64,000 bases of DNA from Deltaproteobacteria bacterium (GTDB taxonomy: Bacteria; Desulfobacterota; Binatia; Binatales; Binataceae). The notes under the pieces are model-generated. The model saw nothing but the letters and a program-made list of their open reading frames with translations. It searched no databases and was not told the origin of the DNA. This document shows positions 8,389 to 16,757 of the stretch, piece after piece (position 1 is the stretch's first letter; the number at the start of each line of letters is the position of its first letter). The position numbers and the translations under genes were made by a program. The stretch spans positions 1 to 64,000 of the forward strand of contig JAFAHS010000380.1 of NCBI GenBank assembly GCA_019237115.1, written 5' to 3'.

Positions 8389-8950
8389 CCATCCGCAGGC
8401 GCAGATTCTGCAGCCCGCGAAATTGAAGCTGCTTCACGGCGCCTTCGGTGCGCTTAAGTTGCTGGGCAATTTCGCGGATACTCCTTTCCTCGGCAAAACG
8501 CAGAGTGATTACGCGGCGCTGGTCGGAGGGCAGCTGGTCAACCATCCGGAACAGGCGCGCGCGGTTTTCAATTTCTTCCCAACACGGCTCCCGCGGATCA
8601 TCGGTGGGATCGCGCCGAGGTTGCCGCGCGGTTTTTTGCGACCGATCCACGATCTCGTTGCTTGCGATTTTGTACAGCCATGCCGCGAACGGAACCCCGC
8701 GCCATTCGAAACGGCCGATATTCTTGAGGGCCAAATGGAATACCTCGGAGGTCAAATCTTCGGCTTCGTGGCGGTCTCCGACGCGCCGGACGATGAAGGC
8801 GTAGACGCGCTCGAAGTTGCTTTCGTAAAGGTCGGCAAAGCGACGCGAGTCGCGCTGCGCCGCCTCGATTTGGCGGCGTTCGTCAGCCGCCGCCGGACCG
8901 ACCTTCAATGCCGATGCCCTGCGCCCCATCGTCCTAACGATATAAACCAT
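8372..8950 (-). CDS. ECF-type RNA polymerase sigma factor heading the VOC operon
   Basis: 192 residues with the two domains of ECF sigma factors: region 2 (FADLYESNFERVYAFIVRRVGDRHEAEDLTSEVF, then FAAWLYKIASNEIVD) and region 4 (LPSDQRRVITLRFAEERSIREIAQQLKRTEGAVKQLQ). No C-terminal SnoaL-type extension is present and no anti-sigma gene lies next to it; instead it overlaps the tetra-VOC gene. It probably directs transcription of its own operon and perhaps other targets. ATG 8950 lies at the edge of a perfect 8-bp inverted repeat and has no good ribosome-binding sequence; ATG 8929 is an alternative start. Confidence 0.9.
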   Translation of the reverse strand: MVYIVRTMGRRASALKVGPAAADERRQIEAAQRDSRRFADLYESNFERVYAFIVRRVGDRHEAEDLTSEVFHLALKNIGRFEWRGVPFAAWLYKIASNEIVDRSQKTARQPRRDPTDDPREPCWEEIENRARLFRMVDQLPSDQRRVITLRFAEERSIREIAQQLKRTEGAVKQLQFRGLQNLRLRMGDQNG

Positions 8951-8976
8951 CGGCCGGGGAAAAGGTTACGGCCGAT
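8949..8976 (-). promoter_or_regulatory. Inverted repeat ending in the ECF sigma start codon
   Basis: Reading the minus strand, ATCGGCCG (8976-8969) can pair with CGGCCGAT (8956-8949) across a 12-base loop. The downstream arm includes the A and T of ATG 8950. If transcribed, the hairpin would mask the start codon. Whether it is an RNA structure or a DNA operator cannot be told from sequence. Confidence 0.4.
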
Positions 8977-9055
8977 CCGCGATTTCTTCTTGCCTGTCAT
9001 TGGGAAACTCTTACTGAGGAATCGTGGTGGTTTCTTCGTCGAAACGGAGCAGATC

Positions 9056-9084
9056 TTGACCTTCTATACCGAACGGTATAGAGT
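9056..9084 (+). promoter_or_regulatory. Candidate promoter of the TetR gene (possibly leaderless)
   Basis: TTGACC at 9056-9061 and TAGAGT at 9079-9084 are 17 bases apart and resemble sigma-70 boxes. A start 7 bases below the -10 box would fall on the ATG at 9091, and no ribosome-binding sequence precedes that ATG, so the mRNA may be leaderless. The palindrome at 9064-9081 fills the spacer. Confidence 0.45.
9064..9081. promoter_or_regulatory. TetR-type operator 1 (palindrome)
   Basis: CTATACCG-AA-CGGTATAG is a perfect palindrome with 8-base arms and a 2-base centre, located 9 bases before the TetR start codon and between its candidate -35 and -10 boxes. This is the expected place for autorepression by the adjacent TetR protein. 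Confidence 0.7.
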
Positions 9085-9090
9085 GATTAG

Positions 9091-9657
9091 ATGGACTCGC
9101 GCGCGGGCCTGCTGCACGCCGCCCTGTCACTGTTCTCCTCGCGCGGCTACGATGGCGTCGGAGTTCAGGAGCTCGCGGAAGCCGCGGGCGTGGCAAAACC
9201 CACGCTGTACCACTTCTTTGGCAGCAAGCTCGGCCTGCTGGAGGCGGTGTTCGCCGAGTATGCCTCCAGGCTCGACGACAGCTTGAAGGAAGCCGCGCAC
9301 TACCGCGGCGATCTCCCGCTGACTTTGGACCGCGTGGTCGCTTGCTATATCGATTTTGCCACGCGCGAGCCGCTCTTCTACCGCCTCGAGCTGGCTCTAT
9401 ACTTCGCCCCCCGTGAAAGCGATGCTCATCGTGTGGCCGTGCAGCACCACCAACGCCGGCACGTAATCCTCGAGGAGCTGTTCGTGAAAGCAGTGCGGCA
9501 GCACGGCAACATGCGCGGACGCCATCGCCGTTATGCGCTGTCCCTGGTCGGTATGATCAACAGCTACATCGCGCTCCAGCTCAACCAAAGCCTGGTCATC
9601 ACCGACCGCATCCGTCGCGACCTCGTCCACCAATTCAGTCACGGCATTTATTCGTAA
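9091..9657 (+). CDS. TetR/AcrR family transcriptional regulator
   Basis: 188 residues. The N-terminal helix-turn-helix is typical: LLHAALSLFSSRGYDGVGVQELAEAAGVAKPTLYHFFGSKLGLLEAVF (residues about 6-53). The C-terminal half is a helical ligand domain of no defined class. Palindromes lie just before this gene and before the following alpha-amylase gene, and the two share a TATAC[CT]GA-like half-site, so the regulator likely represses itself and the amylase. Inducer unknown; a sugar or sugar derivative would fit the neighbour. Confidence 0.9.
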   Translation: MDSRAGLLHAALSLFSSRGYDGVGVQELAEAAGVAKPTLYHFFGSKLGLLEAVFAEYASRLDDSLKEAAHYRGDLPLTLDRVVACYIDFATREPLFYRLELALYFAPRESDAHRVAVQHHQRRHVILEELFVKAVRQHGNMRGRHRRYALSLVGMINSYIALQLNQSLVITDRIRRDLVHQFSHGIYS

Positions 9658-9704
9658 GGAGTTCTGCATTGCGCAGCCATGATCGCGGTCTGCTCTTCGG
9701 GTGT

Positions 9705-9718
9705 ACTAACCGGTCAGT
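9705..9718. promoter_or_regulatory. TetR-type operator 2 before the amylase gene
   Basis: ACTAACCGGTCAGT is a 14-base palindrome with one mismatched pair, directly followed by TATACA (9718-9723), a plausible -10 box, and by the GTG start of the amylase gene at 9737. Read on the other strand it contains TATACTGA, similar to the TATACCGA half of operator 1. Confidence 0.6.
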
Positions 9719-9736
9719 ATACAGGCCAATTCAAGC

Positions 9737-11092
9737 GTGAGTGACTGGGCCACAGACGCTGTCTTCTACCACCTCTTTCCGCTCGGATGCCTCGGCGCGC
9801 CCGAGCACAATTCCTTCGATGGTCCACCGGTCGACCGTATCTCTGGGCTGATGCGATGGATCGATATCGTCGAGGATCTGGGCGCAACTGCCGTGCTCCT
9901 TGGTCCCGTGTTCCAATCCAGCAAACACGGCTACGACGTTTCCGACTACTTTCAGGTCGATCGGCGCCTCGGTGATGATGCCGGTTTCTCGCGGGTCTGT
10001 CGTGAGATGCATCGGCGCGGCATCCGCATCGTTCTGGATGCCGTTTTTCATCATACCGGTCGCGAGTTCTGGGCGTTTTGCGACGTGCGCAAAAAGGGCA
10101 GGGCCTCGCGCTACTGCGACTGGTATCACCTCGACTTCAGCCGCCGGAGTGCCTACGGAGAACCCTTTCACTACCAGGGATGGGCAGGACACTACGATCT
10201 CGTGAAGCTCAATCTCGCCAATCCCGAAGTCCGCGGTCATCTGTTCGCCGCGATCGCATCCTGGGTGGAGCGGTTCGAAATAGATGGCCTGCGCCTCGAT
10301 GCTGCCGATGCACTGGCCCCGGAATTTGTTGACCAGCTTTCAGGCTACTGCCGAAATTTGAAGAGCGACCTGTGGCTGATGGGCGAGGTCGTTCACGGCG
10401 ACTACCGTCGCTGGGTCCATCCGGGCGGTCTCGCATCGACTACCAACTACCAGGCGTACAAGGGGCTGTGGTCGAGCCTCAACGATCGCAACTATTTCGA
10501 AATCGCGTATTCGCTCAATCATCAGTTCGGGCGCGAGGGTATGTACGCCGGTCTGCCGCTTTATTCGTTCGTCGACAATCATGATGTCGACCGGATCGCG
10601 AGCAAGCTCAAACAACCTGCCCATCTGTATCCGCTCTACGCCTTGCTGCTCACGATGCCCGGCGTTCCCTCAATCTACTACGGCAGTGAATGCGGCATCG
10701 AGGGGCGCAAGATCAGAGGCACCGACGCGCCATTGCGGCCCGCCCTCGACCCCGAGGTTTTGCTCGCGGCTGCGCCACACCCGGAGCTGCGCGCAGCGAT
10801 CAAGAAACTGATCGGGTTGCGCGGGCGCCATCTCGTGCTGCGCCGCGGCGATTACTCGCAGTTGCACGTTGCCGCAGAGCAGTTCGCATTCATCCGCCGC
10901 GATGCAAATGAATCGATCGTCGTCGCGGTTAATGCTTCGGACCGGTGCGTTGAAGTGCCGTTGAGGAACACCGATATCGGGGGGAGCCAGCTATTCGACC
11001 TTCTGAATGATGGCGAAAATTTCAACCTCGCCAGCCCGAAAGGCATGCTGCCGCTTCATCCCAGATGGGCGCGCATCCTGGCTGTAGGGTAG
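9737..11092 (+). CDS. Alpha-amylase family (GH13) glycoside hydrolase
   Basis: 451 residues, GTG start. The catalytic (beta/alpha)8 barrel motifs of family GH13 are complete: LDAVFHH (region I), DGLRLDAAD with nucleophile Asp188, LMGEVVHG with acid/base Glu217, and FVDNHD with transition-state Asp283. A short C-terminal beta domain follows. There is no signal peptide, so the enzyme is cytoplasmic and likely acts on maltodextrins, glycogen fragments or a disaccharide. The TetR-operator arrangement upstream suggests substrate-inducible expression. Confidence 0.9.
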   Translation: MSDWATDAVFYHLFPLGCLGAPEHNSFDGPPVDRISGLMRWIDIVEDLGATAVLLGPVFQSSKHGYDVSDYFQVDRRLGDDAGFSRVCREMHRRGIRIVLDAVFHHTGREFWAFCDVRKKGRASRYCDWYHLDFSRRSAYGEPFHYQGWAGHYDLVKLNLANPEVRGHLFAAIASWVERFEIDGLRLDAADALAPEFVDQLSGYCRNLKSDLWLMGEVVHGDYRRWVHPGGLASTTNYQAYKGLWSSLNDRNYFEIAYSLNHQFGREGMYAGLPLYSFVDNHDVDRIASKLKQPAHLYPLYALLLTMPGVPSIYYGSECGIEGRKIRGTDAPLRPALDPEVLLAAAPHPELRAAIKKLIGLRGRHLVLRRGDYSQLHVAAEQFAFIRRDANESIVVAVNASDRCVEVPLRNTDIGGSQLFDLLNDGENFNLASPKGMLPLHPRWARILAVG

Positions 11093-11158
11093 CTAAAGAT
11101 GCGGCGCGGAACAGATTCCGCCCCGTCCCGGCGAGTCCGCCGGCCCGCCCCATTCTTT

Positions 11159-12244
11159 CTAGCTATGCCAGGGTTCTACCAGGATTTTCGCATGATGCTC
11201 CGGGGAACCGAGGTCTTCGAACGCTTTCGCCACTCCTTCCACGCCGACTTTGCCCGTGATGAGCGGGTCGCCGTTGACTTTGCCCTCCGCCAGGTTGCGT
11301 AGGGTGTCGGCGAATTCCGTGGCGGTGTAGCCAAGCACGAATTGGATGTTCAGCTCTTTGTTGATGCCGAACATCGGCTCGAAGGAGTCCTGCTCCATGC
11401 ACACCCCTACCACCACCACCCGCGCGGCGGGCGCGGTCGAGGCCATGATCGAGTGAATTACCCCTGGAACGCCCACGCACTCGAAAACCACCTGCGGGCG
11501 TCGCGCGGGCCCCGGCATCCAGGGTGGCAGCGGCGGCGCGCTCTTCGGATCGCTGTATACCGCCATCTCCTTCCAACTCTCGAAGGGAGATCGCTCTTTC
11601 GGATCGGTCACCACGTCGGCGCCCATCTTTTGGGCGAGCTCGCGCCGGCGCGGCGAGAAATCCGCCGCGACGATGGGATGCTGGCCCTTGAGCTTGAGCG
11701 CCGAGATGACCGAGAGGCCGACCGGACCGCATCCGATCACCAGCGGCACGTCATCTTTCTGCAGGCGGGCTTTTTCGACCGCGTGATAGCCAACCGCCAT
11801 CGGCTCGGTGAGTGCGGCCCGCTCGGTGGAGAGGCCGTTGGGAACTTCCAGCAGCAGGCCTTCGGTCAAGCGCATCAACTCGCCGTAACCGCCGGGATTT
11901 TCGTTGGAGTAGCCGACCGTCTCGACACCGGTCGGGCGAATCAGCACCGGCATCGCGCACGCGCGCTGTCCGGCTTTGAAGTGTTTTTGGGTGTTGGGTC
12001 CAAAGTCGACGATCTCGACGCAGAACTCGTGGCCCATCACGATGTCGCGCTGCAAATCCATCACGAACGCACCGCCGGAGCGCCGCGCGCCTTCGACCAG
12101 CTTCTCGGCGTGCTTGAGCGTGTGCAGGTCGGACCCGCAAATTCCGCACGCCAGAGTTTTTGCCAGCACCTCACCGGGGCCAGGGGTGGGGACGGGAATT
12201 TCGTCAACGACCAGCCGTTTATTTCGCATTATGGCAGCACGCAT
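11159..12244 (-). CDS. Zinc-dependent medium-chain alcohol dehydrogenase without structural zinc lobe
   Basis: 361 residues from ATG 12244 (GGAGGG ribosome-binding sequence just upstream; the frame runs open to 12478 but that part is non-coding in character). GroES-like fold with catalytic zinc ligands in GICGSDLH (Cys36) and MGHEF, and a Rossmann NAD(P) site IGCGPVGL. Where most family members have four Cys for the structural zinc, this protein has KAGQRACAMPVLIRPTGVE with one Cys, so that site is lost. Substrate unknown; it stands alone between convergent amylase and the cytochrome cluster. Confidence 0.88.
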   Translation of the reverse strand: MRAAIMRNKRLVVDEIPVPTPGPGEVLAKTLACGICGSDLHTLKHAEKLVEGARRSGGAFVMDLQRDIVMGHEFCVEIVDFGPNTQKHFKAGQRACAMPVLIRPTGVETVGYSNENPGGYGELMRLTEGLLLEVPNGLSTERAALTEPMAVGYHAVEKARLQKDDVPLVIGCGPVGLSVISALKLKGQHPIVAADFSPRRRELAQKMGADVVTDPKERSPFESWKEMAVYSDPKSAPPLPPWMPGPARRPQVVFECVGVPGVIHSIMASTAPAARVVVVGVCMEQDSFEPMFGINKELNIQFVLGYTATEFADTLRNLAEGKVNGDPLITGKVGVEGVAKAFEDLGSPEHHAKILVEPWHS

Positions 12245-12486
12245 GGTTAAACCCTCCGATCGAATCCGAGCTACTGTAGCATCCGCTTCCCTACCCTTGT
12301 CCAAGGAAAGCGTCGGGTGAGGTAAGGCATGTGGTCGCGGCGCAGGGCGATTTGGCCAGGACCGTGGGCAAGGTTTCCGGACTTGCCCCTGGCGTGGCAT
12401 TTCGGCCCGAGCCTTTGCCTGAGATCTATCCCGCCATCTCAAGCAAAACCCCTGACGAGAGAGAGGCCACCTGACCAACAGTGCAA

Positions 12487-13218
12487 TCAGTGCCTGCCCC
12501 AGTCCAACGCCACGCCCTTGCGCTGGGCGTAGATATAGGCCTCCAGTGCGCGGAGTCTTGGATCGTCAGGACCGAGGGTTTTACCTTTGACGGGATTCTC
12601 GATGCACCACTGGATCATGTCGCGTAGCAGCGCCACCCGTTGCAGCTGGACCTGGAATTTGGGGTAGGTTTCGGGGTGGGTATTCGCTGCGTCGGGATGA
12701 CACATATCGCAGCTTACGCCGATCGTCCCGCCGAGCGCCTTCCAGTCGTGGAAAATCCGCTTGCCCTCGTCGACGAATTTCTGGGTTTCGGTCTGCCAGA
12801 CTTTATAGTCGCGTGAAGTAAAGCTCGCGTAAGTGTCACCCTGCTGCTGGCCACCCTGCGGCGCGGTCTTTTCCAGCTGCGGCGCAGCCGGCGTCTTCGA
12901 CTGCGTCGTTGCGCCACTCGTCTGCGCCATTTCCCAATGCTCCCCGGGATGCTCCTGCTGCCACTTTTCCATCAGCTCGCTTGCCACCCCGCGGCCCTGC
13001 TCCTCGGTCGCCTGTTGTCCGGGCTTGAGCGTTTTTATTTCGACGCTGGTCTTCCCGTCGCAGAGCATCACGACCGTGCCGTCGCCTTTCGCGGCCGGCA
13101 CTGGATGAACGGGTTGCTGCGCGCGGAGCGCGAGCGGCAGGGCCACCAGGACCGTCAGAACTGCGGCGAGCGCGACCCGCGCGGGTCGATTCGTCTGGGG
13201 GTTGGTCGTCAGCTTCAT
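12487..13218 (-). CDS. Exported mono-haem c-type cytochrome-like protein
   Basis: 243 residues with an N-terminal signal peptide (hydrophobic LAAVLTVLVALPLALRAQ) and one haem-attachment motif CDMCH at residues 170-174, followed by a conserved NTHPETYPKFQ stretch that probably carries distal elements. The middle is Gln/Glu rich. It lies ten bases after a Tat metallophosphoesterase gene and in the same direction as a di-haem peroxidase, so the three likely form a periplasmic electron-transfer unit. The precise partner is unknown. Confidence 0.8.
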   Translation of the reverse strand: MKLTTNPQTNRPARVALAAVLTVLVALPLALRAQQPVHPVPAAKGDGTVVMLCDGKTSVEIKTLKPGQQATEEQGRGVASELMEKWQQEHPGEHWEMAQTSGATTQSKTPAAPQLEKTAPQGGQQQGDTYASFTSRDYKVWQTETQKFVDEGKRIFHDWKALGGTIGVSCDMCHPDAANTHPETYPKFQVQLQRVALLRDMIQWCIENPVKGKTLGPDDPRLRALEAYIYAQRKGVALDWGRH

Positions 13219-13227
13219 GGCGGTGCG

Positions 13228-14376
13228 TCAGTAGCTCGCGAATTGCGGTGGGGGTGGGCGATCCACCTTGCCCTGCGATCGCAGGTAGCTGGCTCTGACC
13301 GTTACCGGGTTGCGGTCCCAAAGGTTGTAGATTTTGTCAACCAACCCGTCGGCCAGCACGTCCATGTGTCCGGTTCCGCACGCATCGTACTGGTCAAACG
13401 GGTCGCCACGATTCATCTGCACCGTCAGCCGCGGCAATCCGCTCGGCGCATACGGCCAGGGCCACGCCGTCGACAGCATCCCGTAAAAGCTGATGTTCCC
13501 GATCTGATTGAACAGCATCTGATGGGTATGACCGTGGATGACGGTGACTTTGGCGTAGGGCTGCAGGATCGCCTGCACCTGCTCGGCGTCGTCGGTCCAG
13601 AAATTCCAGTCGTGGTAGTATTTGTAGAGCGGAGAGTGAGAGAAGACGAGCACCGGGGTGGTAGCCGGCACCTTGGTAAGATCGTTTTTGAGCCACTCGC
13701 GTTGTTTCTCTCCGACCTCGAACCGCGATTGAACGCTGTTGTCGAGACCAGCAACCGTTTCCATCCTTTGTTCCGGCGTCATTTTGCGCGCGGTCCAGAA
13801 GTCCTTTTCATTCACGCTCATCAGCACGACCACGTGCACCCCCTTCCAGTTGAAGGAATAGGTAGGGGGTCCGAACAGGTCCTGCCATTTGTCGCCCATG
13901 TCGAGAAACCAGTCGTGCTCGCCGACCATCATCTTCACGGGCGCCTTGACATCCTTGAGGATCTGCTGACCGAGTTCGAGCTGCGCGGCGCTGCCCAGTT
14001 GTGCGAGATCTCCGCCGAACAGGACAAAGTCGGGTTGCGGGTCAAGGGCATTGACATCTTCGACCGCCCTGACGGCAGCCCGGATGAAGCGCTGATTTAG
14101 GGTGCGTTCGTAGAGGTGTGTGTCGGAAATATATGCGAACGTGAATGGGGGTTGCCCGCTCATCCCGTTTGCGCTGCTGCCTTTGTCCACGGCCGCGCTT
14201 GCAATGGTCACCAGCTGAAATGAGTGCGGCGGCAGCAGCCCCTTGGCCATCACCGCGCCCGCGGTGGCAGCAACCACCTTCAGAAAGGAGCGCCGGTCGA
14301 GGCCCTGCAGCGCGCGCAATACAGTTTCGCGCTCCTCCAGGAATCTGGTTTCAACGCTCTTGTGTCGTGCTGCCAT
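13228..14376 (-). CDS. Tat-exported calcineurin-like metallophosphoesterase (copy 1)
   Basis: 382 residues. A twin-arginine signal (DRRSFLKVVAATAGAVMAKG, about residues 27-46) is followed by the metallophosphoesterase fold: ISDTH (motif I), GGDL (II), VGEHDW in place of GNHD (III), FSHSPLY (IV) and HGHTH (V). All metal-ligating positions except the motif III Asn are kept; Asn is Glu here. It is sandwiched between a di-haem peroxidase and a mono-haem cytochrome, pointing to a periplasmic redox process. It is paralogous to the protein at 42049. Substrate unknown. Confidence 0.88.
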   Translation of the reverse strand: MAARHKSVETRFLEERETVLRALQGLDRRSFLKVVAATAGAVMAKGLLPPHSFQLVTIASAAVDKGSSANGMSGQPPFTFAYISDTHLYERTLNQRFIRAAVRAVEDVNALDPQPDFVLFGGDLAQLGSAAQLELGQQILKDVKAPVKMMVGEHDWFLDMGDKWQDLFGPPTYSFNWKGVHVVVLMSVNEKDFWTARKMTPEQRMETVAGLDNSVQSRFEVGEKQREWLKNDLTKVPATTPVLVFSHSPLYKYYHDWNFWTDDAEQVQAILQPYAKVTVIHGHTHQMLFNQIGNISFYGMLSTAWPWPYAPSGLPRLTVQMNRGDPFDQYDACGTGHMDVLADGLVDKIYNLWDRNPVTVRASYLRSQGKVDRPPPPQFASY

Positions 14377-14392
14377 TCAAGACTCCGATCGA

Positions 14393-15700
14393 TCAGTCTC
14401 CACCGAGGAGAGCGGGATTTTCTCCCATCGCATTCTGCGCCGGACCGATGTCGCCAAACGGGCCGCCGAATCCGGGTCCGTTGCGGCCGTTCAGACCCAT
14501 CGCGGCATTGGTGTCGCGCTGTGGTCGATCGGTGCGTGAGCGCTTGAACTGCGCGTCGTACTCCTTTTTCGCCATCGGCTGATATTCGGGGCTGGTTAGC
14601 GTCGCGAGAAATGCGACCAGGTCGTCTTCTTCGTTTTCGCTGAGCCCCAGAGGAACAATGCCTCCGTCCAGAAAGGGGTTCTGCACGCCGCCCTTGTTGT
14701 AGTGATCGATCGTGTCCCACAGGGTCTGCTGCGATCCGTCATGGAAATAAGGTTGCGTGACCAGCAGGTTGCGAAGGCCCATGGTTCGAAAGCCACCGAT
14801 ATCGTGCGGCTGCTTGGTCACCAGGAAGCGCCCCAGTCCGCTCATATCGGTCTGGATTGCGAGTTGGTCGATCTGCTGCGAGCTGGCACCCTGCGCAAGA
14901 ATCCCGAGCGCCTTGCGCGCGAGCGGCACGAAATCGGACTTATGCGCCGACACGCCGATGTTGTGAAACTTGAAATCGCTGAACAGCGGCTGGGTAGGGT
15001 CCCAGGCGTGGCAGGACATGCAGCGCCCCTTGCCATTGAACACGGACCATCCACGTTTAGCCGAGTCGCTGATCGCGCTTTGATCACCCGCCATGTAGTG
15101 ATCGAAGGGCGTATCAAAGACGAACTGCGTGCGCTCATACGAAGCGATCGCACGCGCCATATCATCGAAGTTAACCTCGCGCCCGAATATTTTGTGGAAC
15201 TTGTCGTTGTACTCGGGAACCGCCTTGATCTTCGCGACCACCTCCTCGGGACTCTTCATCCCCATTTCGATGGGATTCAGGATCGGTTGTTTGGCCTGTT
15301 CTTCAAGCGTCGGTGCCCGGCCGTCCCAGAACTGAGTCGTGTTGAACAGTGCGTTCAGAATGGTCGGCGCGTTGCGCTGCCCGAACTGATTGTGAATGCC
15401 CATGGAAGTGGGCAGCTGGTCGGTAAAACCTTTCGCGGGACCATGACAGTGGTCGCACGAGATTGTGCCGTCTTCCGAGAGCCGGTCGTCGAAGAACAGC
15501 GCTTTGCCGAGTGCGATCTTCTCCGGAGTCTGCGGATTGTCCGCTGGAATCACCCATCCATAGAGGGTGGCGGGAAAACCTACCTGGGTTTGGGACCTGG
15601 GATTTGCCAGTGGGCCAGGCTCTTGCGCGCGAGCGATACCAAGGCAACCGATTGTGGCAAGGATCAAGAGCCGGCCGAACCACAGACCTCGAACAATCAT
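14393..15700 (-). CDS. Di-haem cytochrome c peroxidase / MauG family
   Basis: 435 residues from ATG 15700, which follows a GGGGGCGAG sequence; the frame is open to 15796 but the first 32 residues there do not look like a signal peptide. A signal peptide precedes two c-haem sites: CDHCH (residues 82-86) and CMSCH (227-231), with the typical HNQFGQRNAPTILN and FRTMGLRNLLVTQPYFHDGS segments. Such proteins reduce H2O2 or oxidise protein or small-molecule partners in the periplasm. First gene of a three-gene unit with metallophosphoesterase (16-base gap) and cytochrome. Confidence 0.9.
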   Translation of the reverse strand: MIVRGLWFGRLLILATIGCLGIARAQEPGPLANPRSQTQVGFPATLYGWVIPADNPQTPEKIALGKALFFDDRLSEDGTISCDHCHGPAKGFTDQLPTSMGIHNQFGQRNAPTILNALFNTTQFWDGRAPTLEEQAKQPILNPIEMGMKSPEEVVAKIKAVPEYNDKFHKIFGREVNFDDMARAIASYERTQFVFDTPFDHYMAGDQSAISDSAKRGWSVFNGKGRCMSCHAWDPTQPLFSDFKFHNIGVSAHKSDFVPLARKALGILAQGASSQQIDQLAIQTDMSGLGRFLVTKQPHDIGGFRTMGLRNLLVTQPYFHDGSQQTLWDTIDHYNKGGVQNPFLDGGIVPLGLSENEEDDLVAFLATLTSPEYQPMAKKEYDAQFKRSRTDRPQRDTNAAMGLNGRNGPGFGGPFGDIGPAQNAMGENPALLGGD

Positions 15701-15952
15701 ACTCGCCCCCAAAGGCGACGCGCGAGAGAGCGCCGAAAGTGATCTCTTTTTCGCCAACTTCTGCCCGACCAGAGTGAATGTCAAGCAAAATACCAATCGT
15801 GGATTATCCTCTGTGGGCGTGGACTACCGGAAACTCTTTCCGGCCGCCACTGCGGATTGGGCGGATCTCGGAAAGCGTGTTTGTGCACGACCCGTGACCC
15901 CGGGGCCGGCGTATCGGTGCTCGGTTTCCCTTCGGCAAATGAATCCGCGCGT

Positions 15953-16588
15953 CTATGGTCGTCGCGGCCACGCACGTGACCAGTGACCGTCGTGTACTCT
16001 TGGCCAGACTGGCTTGCGGAAGGGGCGCTTGAAGCCCTCGGCCGGATAGCCCATCGGGATCAGCGCGATGAGCTGGTAGAGGCCCGGGACGCCGAGCAGC
16101 GCTTTGGTTTCGACTTCGTGCGGGGAGAGCATGGTGGTCATCGCGGTGCCTACGCCGAGCGCGCGCGCTGCGAGCATCATCAGTTCGATCGCGGGAAACA
16201 CCGAGCCATAGGTGGCGCCGAAGTTGGTCAGGTCTTCGGGACTGCCGCGCACCACACGCATCTTCGGGCGGTCCAGGAAGACCACCACGTGAACCGGCAC
16301 AATCGCGAGCGATGCGGAAAATTCATCTCCCACACGCAACGCCTTCTGAGCGCGCGGCGAAAGGGTCGCGCTGTCCTTGTAAGGGACCCAGGCGAGCTCG
16401 TAAAGCTTCTGGATTTCACCCCGCGCAGCCTGATCGCGCACGATTACGAATTCCCACGGCTGGGCGTTGGAGCCCGAGGGCGCCATGTTGGCGGTCTCGA
16501 GAATTCGTTCGATGGTCCTCGGATCGATTGCACGATCCGAAAATCGCCGCATGGTTGGCATCGTGGTTGCAACGTCAAAGAAGTCCAT
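15953..16588 (-). CDS. Nitroreductase family flavoprotein
   Basis: 211 residues from ATG 16588 (the frame extends to 16651). Typical nitroreductase features: MRRFSDRAIDPRTIERILETANMAPSGSNAQPWEFVIV at the N-terminus with FMN-contacting Arg and Ser residues, a central AIELMMLAARALGVGTAMTT segment, and a closing ALIPMGYPAEGFKRP. FMN-dependent NAD(P)H oxidoreductases of this fold act on nitro, quinone or other acceptors. It lies 169 bases below selD on the same strand; a functional tie with selenium metabolism is possible but unproven. Confidence 0.85.
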   Translation of the reverse strand: MDFFDVATTMPTMRRFSDRAIDPRTIERILETANMAPSGSNAQPWEFVIVRDQAARGEIQKLYELAWVPYKDSATLSPRAQKALRVGDEFSASLAIVPVHVVVFLDRPKMRVVRGSPEDLTNFGATYGSVFPAIELMMLAARALGVGTAMTTMLSPHEVETKALLGVPGLYQLIALIPMGYPAEGFKRPFRKPVWPRVHDGHWSRAWPRRP

Positions 16589-16757
16589 TCGGCTCTGACT
16601 GGAGGTTGCCGGCCACAACTCAGGCCAGTTGGTCGCAGCGACCGGGTTCAAAGGTTGGCCTCACGGGATCCCCCTGAGGCAGCCACGGAAAGGCTCCGTT
16701 ACGCCGAATGGTTGCCTTGGCAGATCCGCAATCCGCCAGACCAAGTGGTTCCCGTGC

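Noticed and set aside
15779..15784. TTGACA on the minus strand as promoter of the peroxidase cluster
   Set aside because: A perfect -35 hexamer, but no acceptable -10 box 16-18 bases downstream (GAAGTT at 17).
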